A DNA stretch of 45,837 nt, taken from positions 1 through 45,837 of the forward strand of contig NIVA01000005.1 of NCBI GenBank assembly GCA_002254335.1. The letters are read 5' to 3'. The position numbers and the translations under genes are program-made. Position 1 is the first letter of the stretch. Every line of letters starts with the position of its first letter. This DNA comes from Bacteroidetes bacterium 4572_114 (GTDB taxonomy: Bacteria; Bacteroidota; Bacteroidia; Bacteroidales; 4484-276). A model generated the notes under the pieces. It had not been told where the DNA came from. It was given only the letters and a program-made list of their open reading frames with translations, and searched no databases. Shown in pieces: positions 26,179 to 36,100 of this stretch.

Positions 26179-26731
26179 CGTTCGCTTTAAATGTGTTTTA
26201 GACACAAATGTTATTTATCCACTTTGGACAAGAGATTTGCTATTATGGTTTGCATTTTATGACTTGTACACTCCCAAATGGAGCAACAATATATTTTCAG
26301 AATGGATTGATGTCATGAAAAGAAAAGGTGTTAACGATGAGGAAGCCAATAAACGGGCAAATGTTATGAATAGGGCTTTCCCTGATGCTTTGGTCGAAAA
26401 TTACGAACCATTAATTGAAGGTTTATCATTACCTGACACAGATGACAGACATGTTTTGGCAGCTTCAATTAAAACTAATGCAAACCTTATTATCACAAAT
26501 AACCTCAAAGATTTCCCCAAAGAATACCTCGCCAGTTTTGGCCTTAAAGCTAAAAGTCCTGACGACTTTTTCACAGATATTATTGACATAAACCGAGAAT
26601 TATCAGTACAAGCGTTTAGAAAACTTGTTTTAAACAAGAAAAATCCACCGTACGATGAATATGACGTTCTTGAGATATTTAGAAACAATGGATTAAAACG
26701 TACAGCTGATTATATACATTCTCTAATTTGA
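26168..26731 (+). CDS. PIN-domain toxin (probable endoribonuclease)
   Basis: The 187-residue product shows the PIN acidic centre: D12 in VLDTNVIYP, E45 in FSEWIDV, D90/D92/D93 in SLPDTDDRHVLAAS, and N111 with D115 in ITNNLKDFP. This fits the PIN_3-like group, with a C-terminal helical extension of about 60 residues. PIN toxins cleave RNA, often tRNA or rRNA, using Mg2+. It overlaps the HTH gene by 11 bases. All expected acidic residues are present, so it should be active unless bound by its antitoxin. Its target cannot be told from sequence. Confidence 0.82.
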   Translation: MIHSVRFKCVLDTNVIYPLWTRDLLLWFAFYDLYTPKWSNNIFSEWIDVMKRKGVNDEEANKRANVMNRAFPDALVENYEPLIEGLSLPDTDDRHVLAASIKTNANLIITNNLKDFPKEYLASFGLKAKSPDDFFTDIIDINRELSVQAFRKLVLNKKNPPYDEYDVLEIFRNNGLKRTADYIHSLI

Positions 26732-26750
26732 AAATATTTAACAGAGATAA

Positions 26751-26915
26751 ATCAGAAACCATCTAAGAAAGTTGATTGAAAAATACGAACAAGACCATTG
26801 GTCTGAATCCTTAAAAATAACTGACAAACAAGTAAAAGAAAATGATTTGACAGAAATACTGGTTCGGGCAGAAAACGAATTTAATTACAAGAGAAAAGAA
26901 CTTATTAACTTTTAA
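26751..26915 (+). pseudogene. Short ORF remnant after the toxin gene
   Basis: An open frame from 26751 ends at TAA 26915 and reads RKLIEKYEQDHWSESLK with a further charged, helix-like part ending RAENEFNYKRKELINF. It has no ATG; TTG at 26772 is the only possible start. The composition is protein-like, so it may be the 3' end of a gene that was cut off. I recognise no family. Confidence 0.3.
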
Positions 26916-27362
26916 TTTAGACTTCATAAGTATTTGTAAATAAGCTAAATAACAATTACAAATTCATGCATTTTTCAATGAATATTAGATATAAAAAGCT
27001 GAATATGAAAGACATAAAAGAAATATTACAATCATAGAATTCGCTATTTTGGATTTTTTTAATTTGAAACTAGTGTTACTTGATTTTCAATCATAAATCT
27101 TTTGGGTTTGAACAAGAAAATATCACAGTTGGTTTATTAAATCCATAATTCTTGTGTAAACAACACATAATTAGGCGAATTACTCCACTAAACAAAATTG
27201 TAATTTTCATATCTTTGATATTTAGTGTTTTATAAAAACAGACGTTTTGTTAGACATTCGTTATCAGCAAAATACACGAAGTCCAAATTAATAGTTATTA
27301 AGAAAAGAGTTCGATCTTCAATTAACTTGATGTCAGGAAAAGAAAACAATAAAGCTCAACAA
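26916..27362. other. AT-rich gap before batC with possible new promoter
   Basis: There is no credible gene. A 19-codon ORF (26978-27037) is too short to support. A -7 box TATCTTTG lies at 27210-27217 without a good -33 box. It could drive batCDE, which the toxin-antitoxin insertion has separated from batAB. An in-frame extension of batC back to 27225 lacks protein-like character before the signal peptide and is read as leader. Confidence 0.45.
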
Positions 27363-28160
27363 ATGAAAACAGTACCACTAACATACCATTTTATTATAAT
27401 TTTCTTTTTCCTTGTTGGGGCCTGTGCCTCAGTAACGGCCCAACCGGAAAATAAATTTATCCGACGCGGAAATGATGCCTTTGAAAAAGGGGATTTTAAG
27501 AAGGCCGAAATTGATTACCGCAAGGCACTCGAAAAAAACATCAAATCTACCAAAGGGACCTACAACCTGGGTGGGGCCATTTACCAGCAGGAATCTTTTG
27601 AAGATGCGGCAAACCTTTATGGTTCGCTTGCCGAGAGCAACATATCCCCGGAGGAAAAAGCCAAATCATTCCATAATCTTGGAAATACGTTGATGAACAT
27701 GCAACAATTTGATGCCGCTATCGAATCCTATAAAAATGCTTTACGGAACAACCCCGGTGATATGGAGACCAAATATAATTTGGAGTACGCCAAAAAAATG
27801 CTTCAGCAACAGCAGCAGCAGCAAGAGCAAAACCAGGAGGACCAGGACAAGCAGGATAAAAACGAGGATAAAAAAGATCAGGAACAAAAGCAGGATCAAC
27901 AAAAGAAGGACGAACAAGACGAACAAAAAAAGGAACAGGACCAAAAGCAGGAACAAGAGCAAGACCAAAAACAAGATCAACAACAACAAAACCAGGACCA
28001 ACAACAGCAGCAGCAGCAACAACAACAAAAGCAAATATCCAAAGAAGATGCAGAGCGTATGTTGCAGGCCCTGAAGGAAAACGAAAAGAAAACACTTGAA
28101 AAGCTTAAGCTCGAAAAGATGAAAAATGCCAGAAGGGTTAAAACCGAAAAAGATTGGTAG
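27363..28160 (+). CDS. batC: BatC, TPR protein with low-complexity tail
   Basis: From ATG 27363 the product has 265 residues. A signal peptide (MKTVPLTYHFIIIFFFLVGA...SVTA) is followed by about three TPR units (FIRRGNDAFEKGDFKKAEID, FHNLGNTLMNMQQFDAAIES). A stretch of about 90 residues rich in Q, E, D and K (about 142-228) comes next, then the conserved BatC end ISKEDAERMLQALKENEKK and RRVKTEKDW. The TPRs should mediate protein contacts in the periplasm. The Q-rich part is coded by CAG/CAA runs, a coding microsatellite that could vary in length. batD follows within 70 bases. Confidence 0.88.
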   Translation: MKTVPLTYHFIIIFFFLVGACASVTAQPENKFIRRGNDAFEKGDFKKAEIDYRKALEKNIKSTKGTYNLGGAIYQQESFEDAANLYGSLAESNISPEEKAKSFHNLGNTLMNMQQFDAAIESYKNALRNNPGDMETKYNLEYAKKMLQQQQQQQEQNQEDQDKQDKNEDKKDQEQKQDQQKKDEQDEQKKEQDQKQEQEQDQKQDQQQQNQDQQQQQQQQQQKQISKEDAERMLQALKENEKKTLEKLKLEKMKNARRVKTEKDW

Positions 28161-28225
28161 CCTGATTTCCGATGAACGATACAATTAAACATAGCATTTT
28201 TAGTTTAACTACCCGAAAAGCAGGA

Positions 28226-30043
28226 ATGAGAAAAACATTAATTCTAATATCATTGATTTTTCTTTTAACATCGGCATCCTACGCCGATGGGGTTCAGTTT
28301 ACTGCCACAGCCAAAACAACTGTCAGGGTTGGCGAAAAATTCCAGCTACAGTTTAAAATAAACGCAGAAGGTTCGGGGTTTAAAGGCCCCAGGATTTCAG
28401 ATTTTCAGGTTCTAACCGGGCCAAATACTTCCACCAGTTCAAGTGTTCAAATTATTAACAGCAAGGTGACCCGTGAGGTATCTTATGTTTTTACCTACAT
28501 CTTAAAAGCACGCCAGGCCGGTTCGTTCACAATCCCTGCCGCTACAATTAACTACAAGGGCAAACAGTACAAATCCAACTCCCTGAAAATTAAGGTTATT
28601 AAAGGGGGCACATCAGCTACGGGAAAAACTACTGGCAAAGATGATAAGGATAATGTATTCGTCAGGGCATATATAAACAATACGACACCGGTGCAGGGCG
28701 AACAGATAATATTGACCTACAAATTATTTACCTCGGTCCCCATTTCAAATATCGACGACAGCAAAATATCTTCCTTCCCCGGGTTTTGGTTAAAAAACCT
28801 GTTAGGCAACAGAAAGGGCTACACCCAAACCCGCGAACAAATTGAAGGTACCGAGTATGTGGTTGCCGAACTTAAAAAATTTGCACTGTTCCCTCAGCGA
28901 AGCGGAGAGATAACTATCCAGCCAGCGGAGCTGAATTGTGTTGCACAAATCCAATCGAGTTCGCAGCGAAGAAGTTCTAATTCGGTTTTTGACAGCTTTT
29001 TTAACGATCCGTTTTTTAACAGCCGTTATCAAAATATAGAAAAGCAACTGTTCTCAAATAGCCTGAAGATTAATGTCAGGCCATTGCCCGGGAAAGACAA
29101 ACCGGCAAACTTCAGCGGGGCGGTCGGTTCATATAGTTTTAAATCTGAAATCGACAAAACCGAAGTAAAAGCCAACGAGGCCATCACACTTAAATTTACG
29201 CTGAAGGGCCAGGGCAACCTTCAATTAATTGATCCCCCGGTCATAAATTTCCCCACCGACTTTGAGGTTTTCGACCCTGAAATTAAAAACAATATTAAAA
29301 CGTCGGTAAATGGGGTATCGGGCACCAGGACTTTTGAATACCTTATAATTCCTCGAAACCCGGGAGATTACACCATCAAACCTGTTGAATTTTCTTTTTT
29401 CAATATCAAAACCAGAAAATATGTAACCCAAAAAACACCCACCTATAATATAAAGGTGAACCGTGGTGAAGGAAATTCGGCAAATATTACTTACAGCGGG
29501 GCCAGTCAGGAAGACATCCAATACATTGGCAGGGACATCAGGCATATCAAGCTGCCACCATATAACCTGCGCCCCATCGGTTTTTTCTTCTTCAGGTCGC
29601 TCAATTATTATGCACTTATCTTTATTCCTGTTTTAGTTTTTGTCATCCTTCTAATTGTTTGGCGGAAAAATATAAAACGTCGCGGCAACATAGTGATGGA
29701 GAAAAACAGAAAGGCGACCAAAGTGTCGAAAAAGCGTTTGAAAACAGCCTCTGTTTTTATGAAGGAAGATAAAGGTGACGAATTTTATGAAGAGGTTTCA
29801 AAGGCATTGTGGGGGTACATCAGCGACAAATTTAATATTTCGAGGTCGGAACTATCGATGGACAACGTAAAAGATAAACTTCTGGGCAAATCGGTGGATG
29901 AACAAATTATCAATCAATTTATCGAAACCCTGAACAATACTGAATTTGCGCGGTTTGCCCCGGGCGATAAATCTCAAAAAATAGAAGATATCTATAACCA
30001 GGCCCTTGAAATAATAAGCAAGATTGAAAGAGAATTAAATTAA
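28226..30043 (+). CDS. batD: BatD, periplasmic multi-domain protein with membrane anchor
   Basis: The start at ATG 28226 gives a clean signal peptide (MRKTLILISLIFLLTSASYA) and 605 residues; the frame is open to an ATG at 28172 but that adds a polar leader. Repeated Ig-like beta domains follow (QFTATAKTTVRVGEKFQLQF, AYINNTTPVQGEQIILTYK, SEIDKTEVKANEAITLKF), each resembling the BatD unit. One membrane helix lies at about residues 455-474 (YALIFIPVLVFVILLIVW), with a cytoplasmic helical tail (ALWGYISDKFNISRSELSM). It overlaps no neighbour and is 11 bases from batE. Confidence 0.9.
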   Translation: MRKTLILISLIFLLTSASYADGVQFTATAKTTVRVGEKFQLQFKINAEGSGFKGPRISDFQVLTGPNTSTSSSVQIINSKVTREVSYVFTYILKARQAGSFTIPAATINYKGKQYKSNSLKIKVIKGGTSATGKTTGKDDKDNVFVRAYINNTTPVQGEQIILTYKLFTSVPISNIDDSKISSFPGFWLKNLLGNRKGYTQTREQIEGTEYVVAELKKFALFPQRSGEITIQPAELNCVAQIQSSSQRRSSNSVFDSFFNDPFFNSRYQNIEKQLFSNSLKINVRPLPGKDKPANFSGAVGSYSFKSEIDKTEVKANEAITLKFTLKGQGNLQLIDPPVINFPTDFEVFDPEIKNNIKTSVNGVSGTRTFEYLIIPRNPGDYTIKPVEFSFFNIKTRKYVTQKTPTYNIKVNRGEGNSANITYSGASQEDIQYIGRDIRHIKLPPYNLRPIGFFFFRSLNYYALIFIPVLVFVILLIVWRKNIKRRGNIVMEKNRKATKVSKKRLKTASVFMKEDKGDEFYEEVSKALWGYISDKFNISRSELSMDNVKDKLLGKSVDEQIINQFIETLNNTEFARFAPGDKSQKIEDIYNQALEIISKIERELN

Positions 30044-30054
30044 CCTGACACTGA

Positions 30055-30771
30055 ATGAAGATTTTCCTTTCCATATTATTATTAATTTTGCTTGAAGAAG
30101 CCAATAAAGTTTACAATGAAGGCTCGTACGGCCAGGCCATTGAGCTATATGAAAAAGTATTGGAAAATGGCTACACATCGGCCGAGGTTTATTACAATTT
30201 GGGAAATGCCTTTTTCAAACAAAACAATTTTGCGGCAGCCATATTAAATTACGAAAAAGCCAAAAAGATTGAGCCGAATGATGAAGACATTAATTTCAAC
30301 CTGAAGATAGCCAACAACAGGATTGTTGATAAGATTGAAACCGTGCCAGAATTATTTTACCTGCAATGGTGGAACTCACTTATTTACGCGCTCACCGTGG
30401 ATCAGTGGGGTTGGACAGGCCTGATATCCTTTTTTTTACTTTTGGTTATGGCCCTGATTTTTCTGTTATCGCGTATTGTTTGGTTAAAAAAGTTGTCGTT
30501 TTGGTTTGGTTTGCTCTTTTTGCTTATCTCCATTTCAACCTATGCACTGGCCAATCAAAAGTTTAATTCGTTCAGAAAAGACCATGAAGCTATTGTTTTT
30601 ACACCAACTGTTACGGTAAAAAGCTCTCCGTCCGAAAGTAGCATCGACCTGTTTGTTATCCACGAAGGCACCAAAGTTGAACTCACCGATAATTTAGGCG
30701 ATTGGTATGAAATTAAAATTGCCAATGGCAGTGTTGGGTGGATAAAGAATGATGATATCGAAAAAATTTAG
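30055..30771 (+). CDS. batE: BatE, TPR and SH3-like membrane protein
   Basis: The 238-residue product has two TPR units (EEANKVYNEGSYGQAIELYE, AEVYYNLGNAFFKQNNFAAA), two membrane helices (about 120-140 and 146-166) and a bacterial SH3-like domain (VTVKSSPSESSIDLFVIHEG, DWYEIKIANGSVGWI). The N-terminus is odd: MKIFLSILLLILL runs directly into the first TPR helix with no cleavage region, where the family normally has a full signal peptide and several more residues. This suggests a small in-frame deletion or an uncleaved anchor. It closes the bat cluster. Confidence 0.85.
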   Translation: MKIFLSILLLILLEEANKVYNEGSYGQAIELYEKVLENGYTSAEVYYNLGNAFFKQNNFAAAILNYEKAKKIEPNDEDINFNLKIANNRIVDKIETVPELFYLQWWNSLIYALTVDQWGWTGLISFFLLLVMALIFLLSRIVWLKKLSFWFGLLFLLISISTYALANQKFNSFRKDHEAIVFTPTVTVKSSPSESSIDLFVIHEGTKVELTDNLGDWYEIKIANGSVGWIKNDDIEKI

Positions 30772-30830
30772 AAACAGTATTACCAATTAGAGTCTGTCTT
30801 TAAAGTCGATAGTTTATAATTTCAGGTTAA

Positions 30831-31171
30831 TCCCGCACGTGCGGGAATATATGATTTTTGATTTGTCTGACGTTCACACATTTCTGAAATAAAAAATCGT
30901 TAATCTTCAAACTTGTCCGTATGGATCGTTAATCAGTTTTATGGTACTTTATGGACAGACAATTAATGACGTTTTTTTTGGGCGGCTGAACCAGGCCTGC
31001 CCGTCCGAAGCATAGCGAAGGCGGGCTTTCCATTTGTAGTTGTCTCATGCCGGCTGGTTTTTGTAGGTGGTGCGTGGGCTTTCACCGCCCGTCCGAAGCG
31101 CAGCGAAGGCGGGTTTCCTCAGCCTCCGCCCACCAACAAAAACTACAGCCGCCTCCCGATAACTATCGGGA
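30831..31171. repeat. Cluster of palindromic intergenic repeats
   Basis: Four hairpin-forming elements lie in the 683-base gap. They are TCCCGCACGTGCGGGA (30831-30846), GCCCGTCC...GGCGGGC (30999-31026), a second copy of that element (31087-31113), and TCCCGATAACTATCGGGA (31154-31171). Around the second copy, GTTTTTGTAGGTGG (about 31057) and CCACCAACAAAAAC (about 31131) form an outer inverted repeat. I see no gene. These look like REP/MITE-type elements, several of which I remember as common in Bacteroidota. Confidence 0.7.
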
Positions 31172-31395
31172 TCAACAAGCTACCACTCCAATCCCTGCCG
31201 CATTATACCACGTTCAAACTATTTCCTGTGATTCAGGAGTGTAACATTAATGAATTGCACAATTCTTCGCATGCAGAATAAAAAAGGATAAAAAGTGTCA
31301 ACTTTCGGCATCTTTCATTTCTCGATTTACCCTGTTAAATGGCGCAGCTTTAATTTATCAGGGTCAACTACTTTCATAGGTAAATAAAAAATGCC

Positions 31396-31433
31396 AAAAA
31401 AAATCCTGCATCAAAAATGCAGGATTTTTTTTT
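31396..31433 (-). terminator. Terminator of the C1-peptidase-like gene
   Basis: AAAAAAAATCCTGCAT (31396-31411) pairs with ATGCAGGATTTTTTTT from 31417 around a 5-base loop (CAAAA). It has A and T runs on both sides, so it works in either direction. It lies 22 bases after the minus-strand stop at 31455. Confidence 0.85.
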
Positions 31434-31454
31434 CACCTTAAAAATATTACTCCA

Positions 31455-32600
31455 TTACAGCCCGAGTTTATTCTTTAACTCTTTGCCCAAACCATTTTTG
31501 TTCAACAAAACATACACTGTGTTCAATTTCACAAAAGCATCCGACATGTTAATGGTTTCGTCCCCAGCTTCACAAGCCCCTTTTCCAACAATGTAGGCAT
31601 TGCCGTTTTTATCTTCGCTAATTCCGTAGAGTGTCAAAAAATTGTAAGTGCCGCTCACCAACAGTTCAAAATTCTTCTGCCTCTCATCATCCGATATTGC
31701 CCTCTCCTCAACAGGTTCAAACACCTTCTCGGTCGATTCATCGTTATCTTCCTGCCCTGGCATACTAACTGCCGGGACAATTGCAACATCTTCTTCAGCA
31801 TAAATCATCCTGCTATCGGTAAATCCATACCAGCCTACGGCATATCCATTCTTAATTGCACTTGAGATCGCATTTTGCAAATCGGATGAAGTAACATTGA
31901 AAAACTCATCTTTGTCCCAATTATTCTTCAATTCCAATACAAACGGTTTGTAATTTTCCTGGCGGCCATCCACAGTTAACATTATATAATCAGATGAATT
32001 GATCCCCGCTTCCCCGGCAAAAGATTTTGGTGTGTAATCCTTTCCATGATATTTAAACTCCATTTTAGTATCGCCGATGTACTTCGATAAGGCAGCGTCA
32101 AATGTATTTTGCCAACGATCGGTAAATTCCCCATTTTCCTTCTCAAGCACTAATCTTAAAGTCCCACGGATAATTGCATCCATTTCACCGGATTGCTTAT
32201 CCATAACATTCATGTCCGATTTCATATATGCCGGTTCAGGTGCCATTCCATATTGATCCATCAATTTAAACACATCGAAAGGTATCCCCTTTTCCGTTAC
32301 CTTTATTTCACCCTTACTATCTAAATAAGCCTGGGCTTTCAAAATGTAAGCATTGTGAATAAAATCCATTTCGGCGATATCGTAAATCCCTTTACCTGAT
32401 CTTATCATTTCAGCTTCAATCAAAGCAGCACCTACATTGCTCCAGCATGAGTTTATACGTTGAATGTCTTTTGAAGGCGTTATTTCAACACTGTTTTTAA
32501 CTTTCAAATCGTAATACGGCTCCTGCGAAAACAAAACAGGGGCATTTACAAAAGCAACCAGTGTTAAAAGCATCAATACCAATGAATTAATTCTTTTCAT
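31455..32600 (-). CDS. Exported C1B (bleomycin hydrolase-type) peptidase homologue, catalytic residues lost
   Basis: The 381-residue product has a signal peptide (MKRINSLVLMLLTLVAFVNAP). By eye it aligns along its length with the exported C1-type aminopeptidases of Bacteroidota: IQRINSCWSN for the Cys box, RSGKGIYDIAEMDF, YHGKDYTPKSFAGEAGI, YKPFVLELKNNWD and the C-terminal KELKNKLGL. The active-site Cys is kept (C52), but the oxyanion-hole spacing is one residue short. Where relatives have DDHGM the protein has TYNFL, so His becomes N320. Where they have KNSWG it has GKGAC, so the catalytic Asn becomes K340. It is therefore probably not a working protease. It might act as a binding protein or inhibitor (inference). 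A minus-strand box (32644-32651) may be its promoter. Confidence 0.75.
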   Translation of the reverse strand: MKRINSLVLMLLTLVAFVNAPVLFSQEPYYDLKVKNSVEITPSKDIQRINSCWSNVGAALIEAEMIRSGKGIYDIAEMDFIHNAYILKAQAYLDSKGEIKVTEKGIPFDVFKLMDQYGMAPEPAYMKSDMNVMDKQSGEMDAIIRGTLRLVLEKENGEFTDRWQNTFDAALSKYIGDTKMEFKYHGKDYTPKSFAGEAGINSSDYIMLTVDGRQENYKPFVLELKNNWDKDEFFNVTSSDLQNAISSAIKNGYAVGWYGFTDSRMIYAEEDVAIVPAVSMPGQEDNDESTEKVFEPVEERAISDDERQKNFELLVSGTYNFLTLYGISEDKNGNAYIVGKGACEAGDETINMSDAFVKLNTVYVLLNKNGLGKELKNKLGL

Positions 32601-33188
32601 AAATAATTTATTTTAGGATGGTTAAATACATTTAAATTTGCGGCAAATATAGTTTTTAAAGTTTATGAACTTTACAAAAACTGTGCACAAAATCTATATT
32701 TGCAAAAAAACAGTTGGATTAACTCTGATCGATCAATAATATTTTGTTCCTTATTAATTAAATACCAATGCATAAGAAAAATTCAGTGGCAGACATTTGC
32801 ATTTTTAAACATGAGGTAGGTCAGTTGAATTATTGAGCATGAGGTAGGGTCACTTATTTAAAATCGAAATGAATTGAAAATTTACGTTTCTGATTGGATT
32901 TTTTTTTTCAACTTTGTTCCTTCAAATTTTTACTGTTTTTCGTGTGTTTTTTGCATAAATTGTATGATTTTCAGTCTGCACCGTTAACTGGTTATCGTTT
33001 GCCGAAAACTGATCTCATATTGAAAGACAGTATGTTGCAAATTATTTTTGTTTAACTATCAGACAATTGACAAAAATTTATTATTGACGATTAGATTTGC
33101 TTTAATCAAAAAAAGTGTACATTGTGCCGCTTTAATCAAAAACAGAAATTTAAGATATTAACTTTATAATAATCAAATTTAGATTGAT
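32601..33188. other. Divergent intergenic region with two small direct repeats
   Basis: The gap holds -7 boxes on both strands: CAAATATA (32644-32651, minus, for the peptidase homologue) and TATATTTG (32695-32702, plus, far upstream of the VPS10 gene). Two direct repeats are seen: CATGAGGTAGG at about 32811 and 32839, and GCTTTAATCAAAAA at 33099-33112 and 33129-33142. The latter pair, just before the T9SS genes, may be a regulator site. I see no ORF or structured RNA. Confidence 0.4.
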
Positions 33189-36100
33189 ATGAAAAGTAAA
33201 CTTTTACCATTTAGTTTGATAATCTTTATTCTTGGGTTTACTACGATTATCCTGACATCTGGATGGGTAAACAACTTCCAGACAGGGAAATCCGACCAGG
33301 GTAACAGCAGTATCAAAAGTGCTGATGAGTACCTGCAAAAAATGAGAAGCAACCAGGTAACCGGCAAAATTGATCCGCAAGATGTCCTTAAAGCCAGGCA
33401 ACAGATTGAACAAATGAATTACAAATCGGGGAACGGACTTGGTCTCAACTGGGAAGAAATGGGACCAGATAACGCCCCCGGAAGAGTAAGGGCAGTTATT
33501 TTCGATGAAAATGACGCCAGTGGACAAACCATCATTGTAGCAGGTGTTACCGGTGGCCTTTGGAAAACAACTAACCTTGGGGCTACCTGGAATAAAATTA
33601 ATGAAGGGGGCAAAAACCTTTCCATCACCTCGCTGACGCAGGCAGCTGACGGAACCATTTACGCCGGTACCGGTGAATTCTTTTGCACCACTGACGACAC
33701 TTACTATGGAGGATTAGTTGGCCAGGGAATGTATAAATCTACTGATGGTGATGTTTTTGAGATCATACCCGAAACCGTCCCTGATATCACACAAGACCCC
33801 GATACAGTGGATTGGGCCTACATCAACAACATTGTCGTGTCCCCATCGTCGCAGCGTGTGTTTGCAGCCACCAACACTGGTTTATTTTACTCTAACGATG
33901 GGGTAAACGGATGGCAAAAAGCTATTGATATGATCTATGATACAGTTCTATATGATGTTGACCTGGCCATTGATTCCGTGGTACATTGCGATTCTTACGA
34001 AATTGTAGGAAATGGATTTGTGATAAACAACCCCCAATATTCCCCTCCCGACACAACGGAATACAGCAAAACACAAAATGAACTTATCCACAACATAATT
34101 GAACTGGGGGCCAAGCCCTGTACTGATGTTGCCGTTAATACTGATGGTCTAATTTACGCCACCTTCGACAACTTGGTTTTTCGGGCCAACGAAAGTGATA
34201 TGGTGTTTAAAAACCTTTCGGCCAACCCAAACAATCCGTATGAGATGGAGCGTGAATTTAGGGCATATACCACTACCCTGACAGTAATTGACACATTGGG
34301 CAACACCGATTCAAGGACAATACAATTTACCGACACCACTGATTATGCAAATGCAGTCATCGGGACACCAAGCCCATTGGCATTAAATCCGGGCAGGACC
34401 GAAGTTGAAATTTCACTGACCGGCCCGGCCGTTGTTTATGCAACCTGTACAGGCCAGTTCGGTTTTCTCGACAACGTTTATTTCTCTGAAGATAATGGAG
34501 ATACCTGGATCATAATTTTCCCGGGAAGTTCTTCCTTAGAAATTTTTGATGGTACAGGCTGCTATAATAATACACTTGCCGTCTTTCCGGATGACCCTTT
34601 CAAAATATTAGTAGGTGGAAATGATATGTGGTTGGGCGAACGTTATGAAAATACTAACGGATATTATATATGGGGTGCCGGTCCGGTAACTTCACCGTTC
34701 AATGTCCCATCTGGACATCATAAATATGCATTCCGCCCGGGTTCCAATTCTCAATTAGTGGTAGCTACCGACAACGGGATAACTTTAATGAAGTTTTCAG
34801 CATCAGGCAACGAGTTTACTAACCTCTCAAATGGATTAAACATAACACAATGTTACACTGTAGGCCCTTCGGGAGCCCGCCATGAACTTCTTTGCGGGAC
34901 GCAGGGAGATGGCACTCAATACATTAGTGGCCATGGAAATACACCTGAATATGCTGAAAAGATTTTTGGGCAAACGGGCGGATATTGTGCCATATCACTA
35001 ATAAACCCTGATGCATTTGTTTACAGCCGGGACCCGGGGGTAATTGTAAGGTCAGAGGATAAAGGCCAAAATACTTCGGTGAATTTCGCGCCACCTGCCA
35101 GTAATATTTTTATGACACCAATATTAATGTGGGAATCTTTTGAAGATTACAATTCCAGGGATTCTGTTACATATTATAATGTCTCCGACTCAACAATTCA
35201 AAGTGGTAAAATGATACTATGCCGTAGCGCAAATTTTAATCATCCATTTTATCATATGCTTACTGAAGATTTAGCTGATGGTGATTCCCTGATGGTGCAA
35301 GACATTATACAATCCAAACTATTTAATGCCAATGCCGGAAACAGCGGGATACAAATGACAAAAGGCACACTTAAATTTGGTGAGCCTGGTGAATTTTGGA
35401 AGATTGCAGATGCCCCCGGTTTCCCAACCTGCATCTCTGCGTCCGCTGATGCCAACTTCCTGTTTGTTGGCACAGATGACGGTAAACTGTACAGGGTTTC
35501 AAATATCGCCCTGGCTTATGATTCGTTAAGAGCTGATATAGGTAGCTCTGCCTGCATTATTGCAACTGATGAACTTCAAATCCCTGAATTTCAGGATCGC
35601 TTTATTACATCTGTTTCGGTGGACCCACAAAACCCGGAACATTTGATCGTAACCTTAGGTAATTATGGAAATGAAGATTATATTTACAGGACTACCAATG
35701 CTTTGGATTCGTTGTCGCTGGTGATCTTTGAAAACATCACCGGTAACCTTCCACATATGCCTGTTTATTCCTCAATCATTGAAATGAACCAATCTAATGT
35801 GGCTGTTATAGGGACTGAATATGGCGTTTATACCACATCCCATCTCGGAGAGGCCGAGGTAGAGTGGACCATGGAAAATTCAACAATGGGTGCTATCCCG
35901 GTGTTCCAGATTAAACAACAAACAGTTTACAAAGACCGCATAGAAATACCTACAACACCACCGCAGATATATCCGGAAATCTTAACCTACGGAAGCATTT
36001 ATATTGCAACTTATGGCAGAGGTGTGTTTAGGGACGAAACCTATCGCACGGTCGGTATTGAAGAAATGCCACACAATAATGCCAGTATTAAAAATACTGT

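Noticed and set aside
27249..27255. GTTAGAC resembling an integron attC core (GTTRRRY) at the edge of the toxin-antitoxin island
   Set aside because: No partner RYYYAAC core or attC fold could be found by eye on the other side; one 7-mer is not evidence.
27225..27362. N-terminal extension of BatC
   Set aside because: It would place 46 basic residues before a clear signal peptide, and a -7 box lies just upstream at 27210-27217.
31047..31244. 65-codon ORF in the palindrome cluster
   Set aside because: It runs through the inverted repeats, with no start context or conserved pattern.
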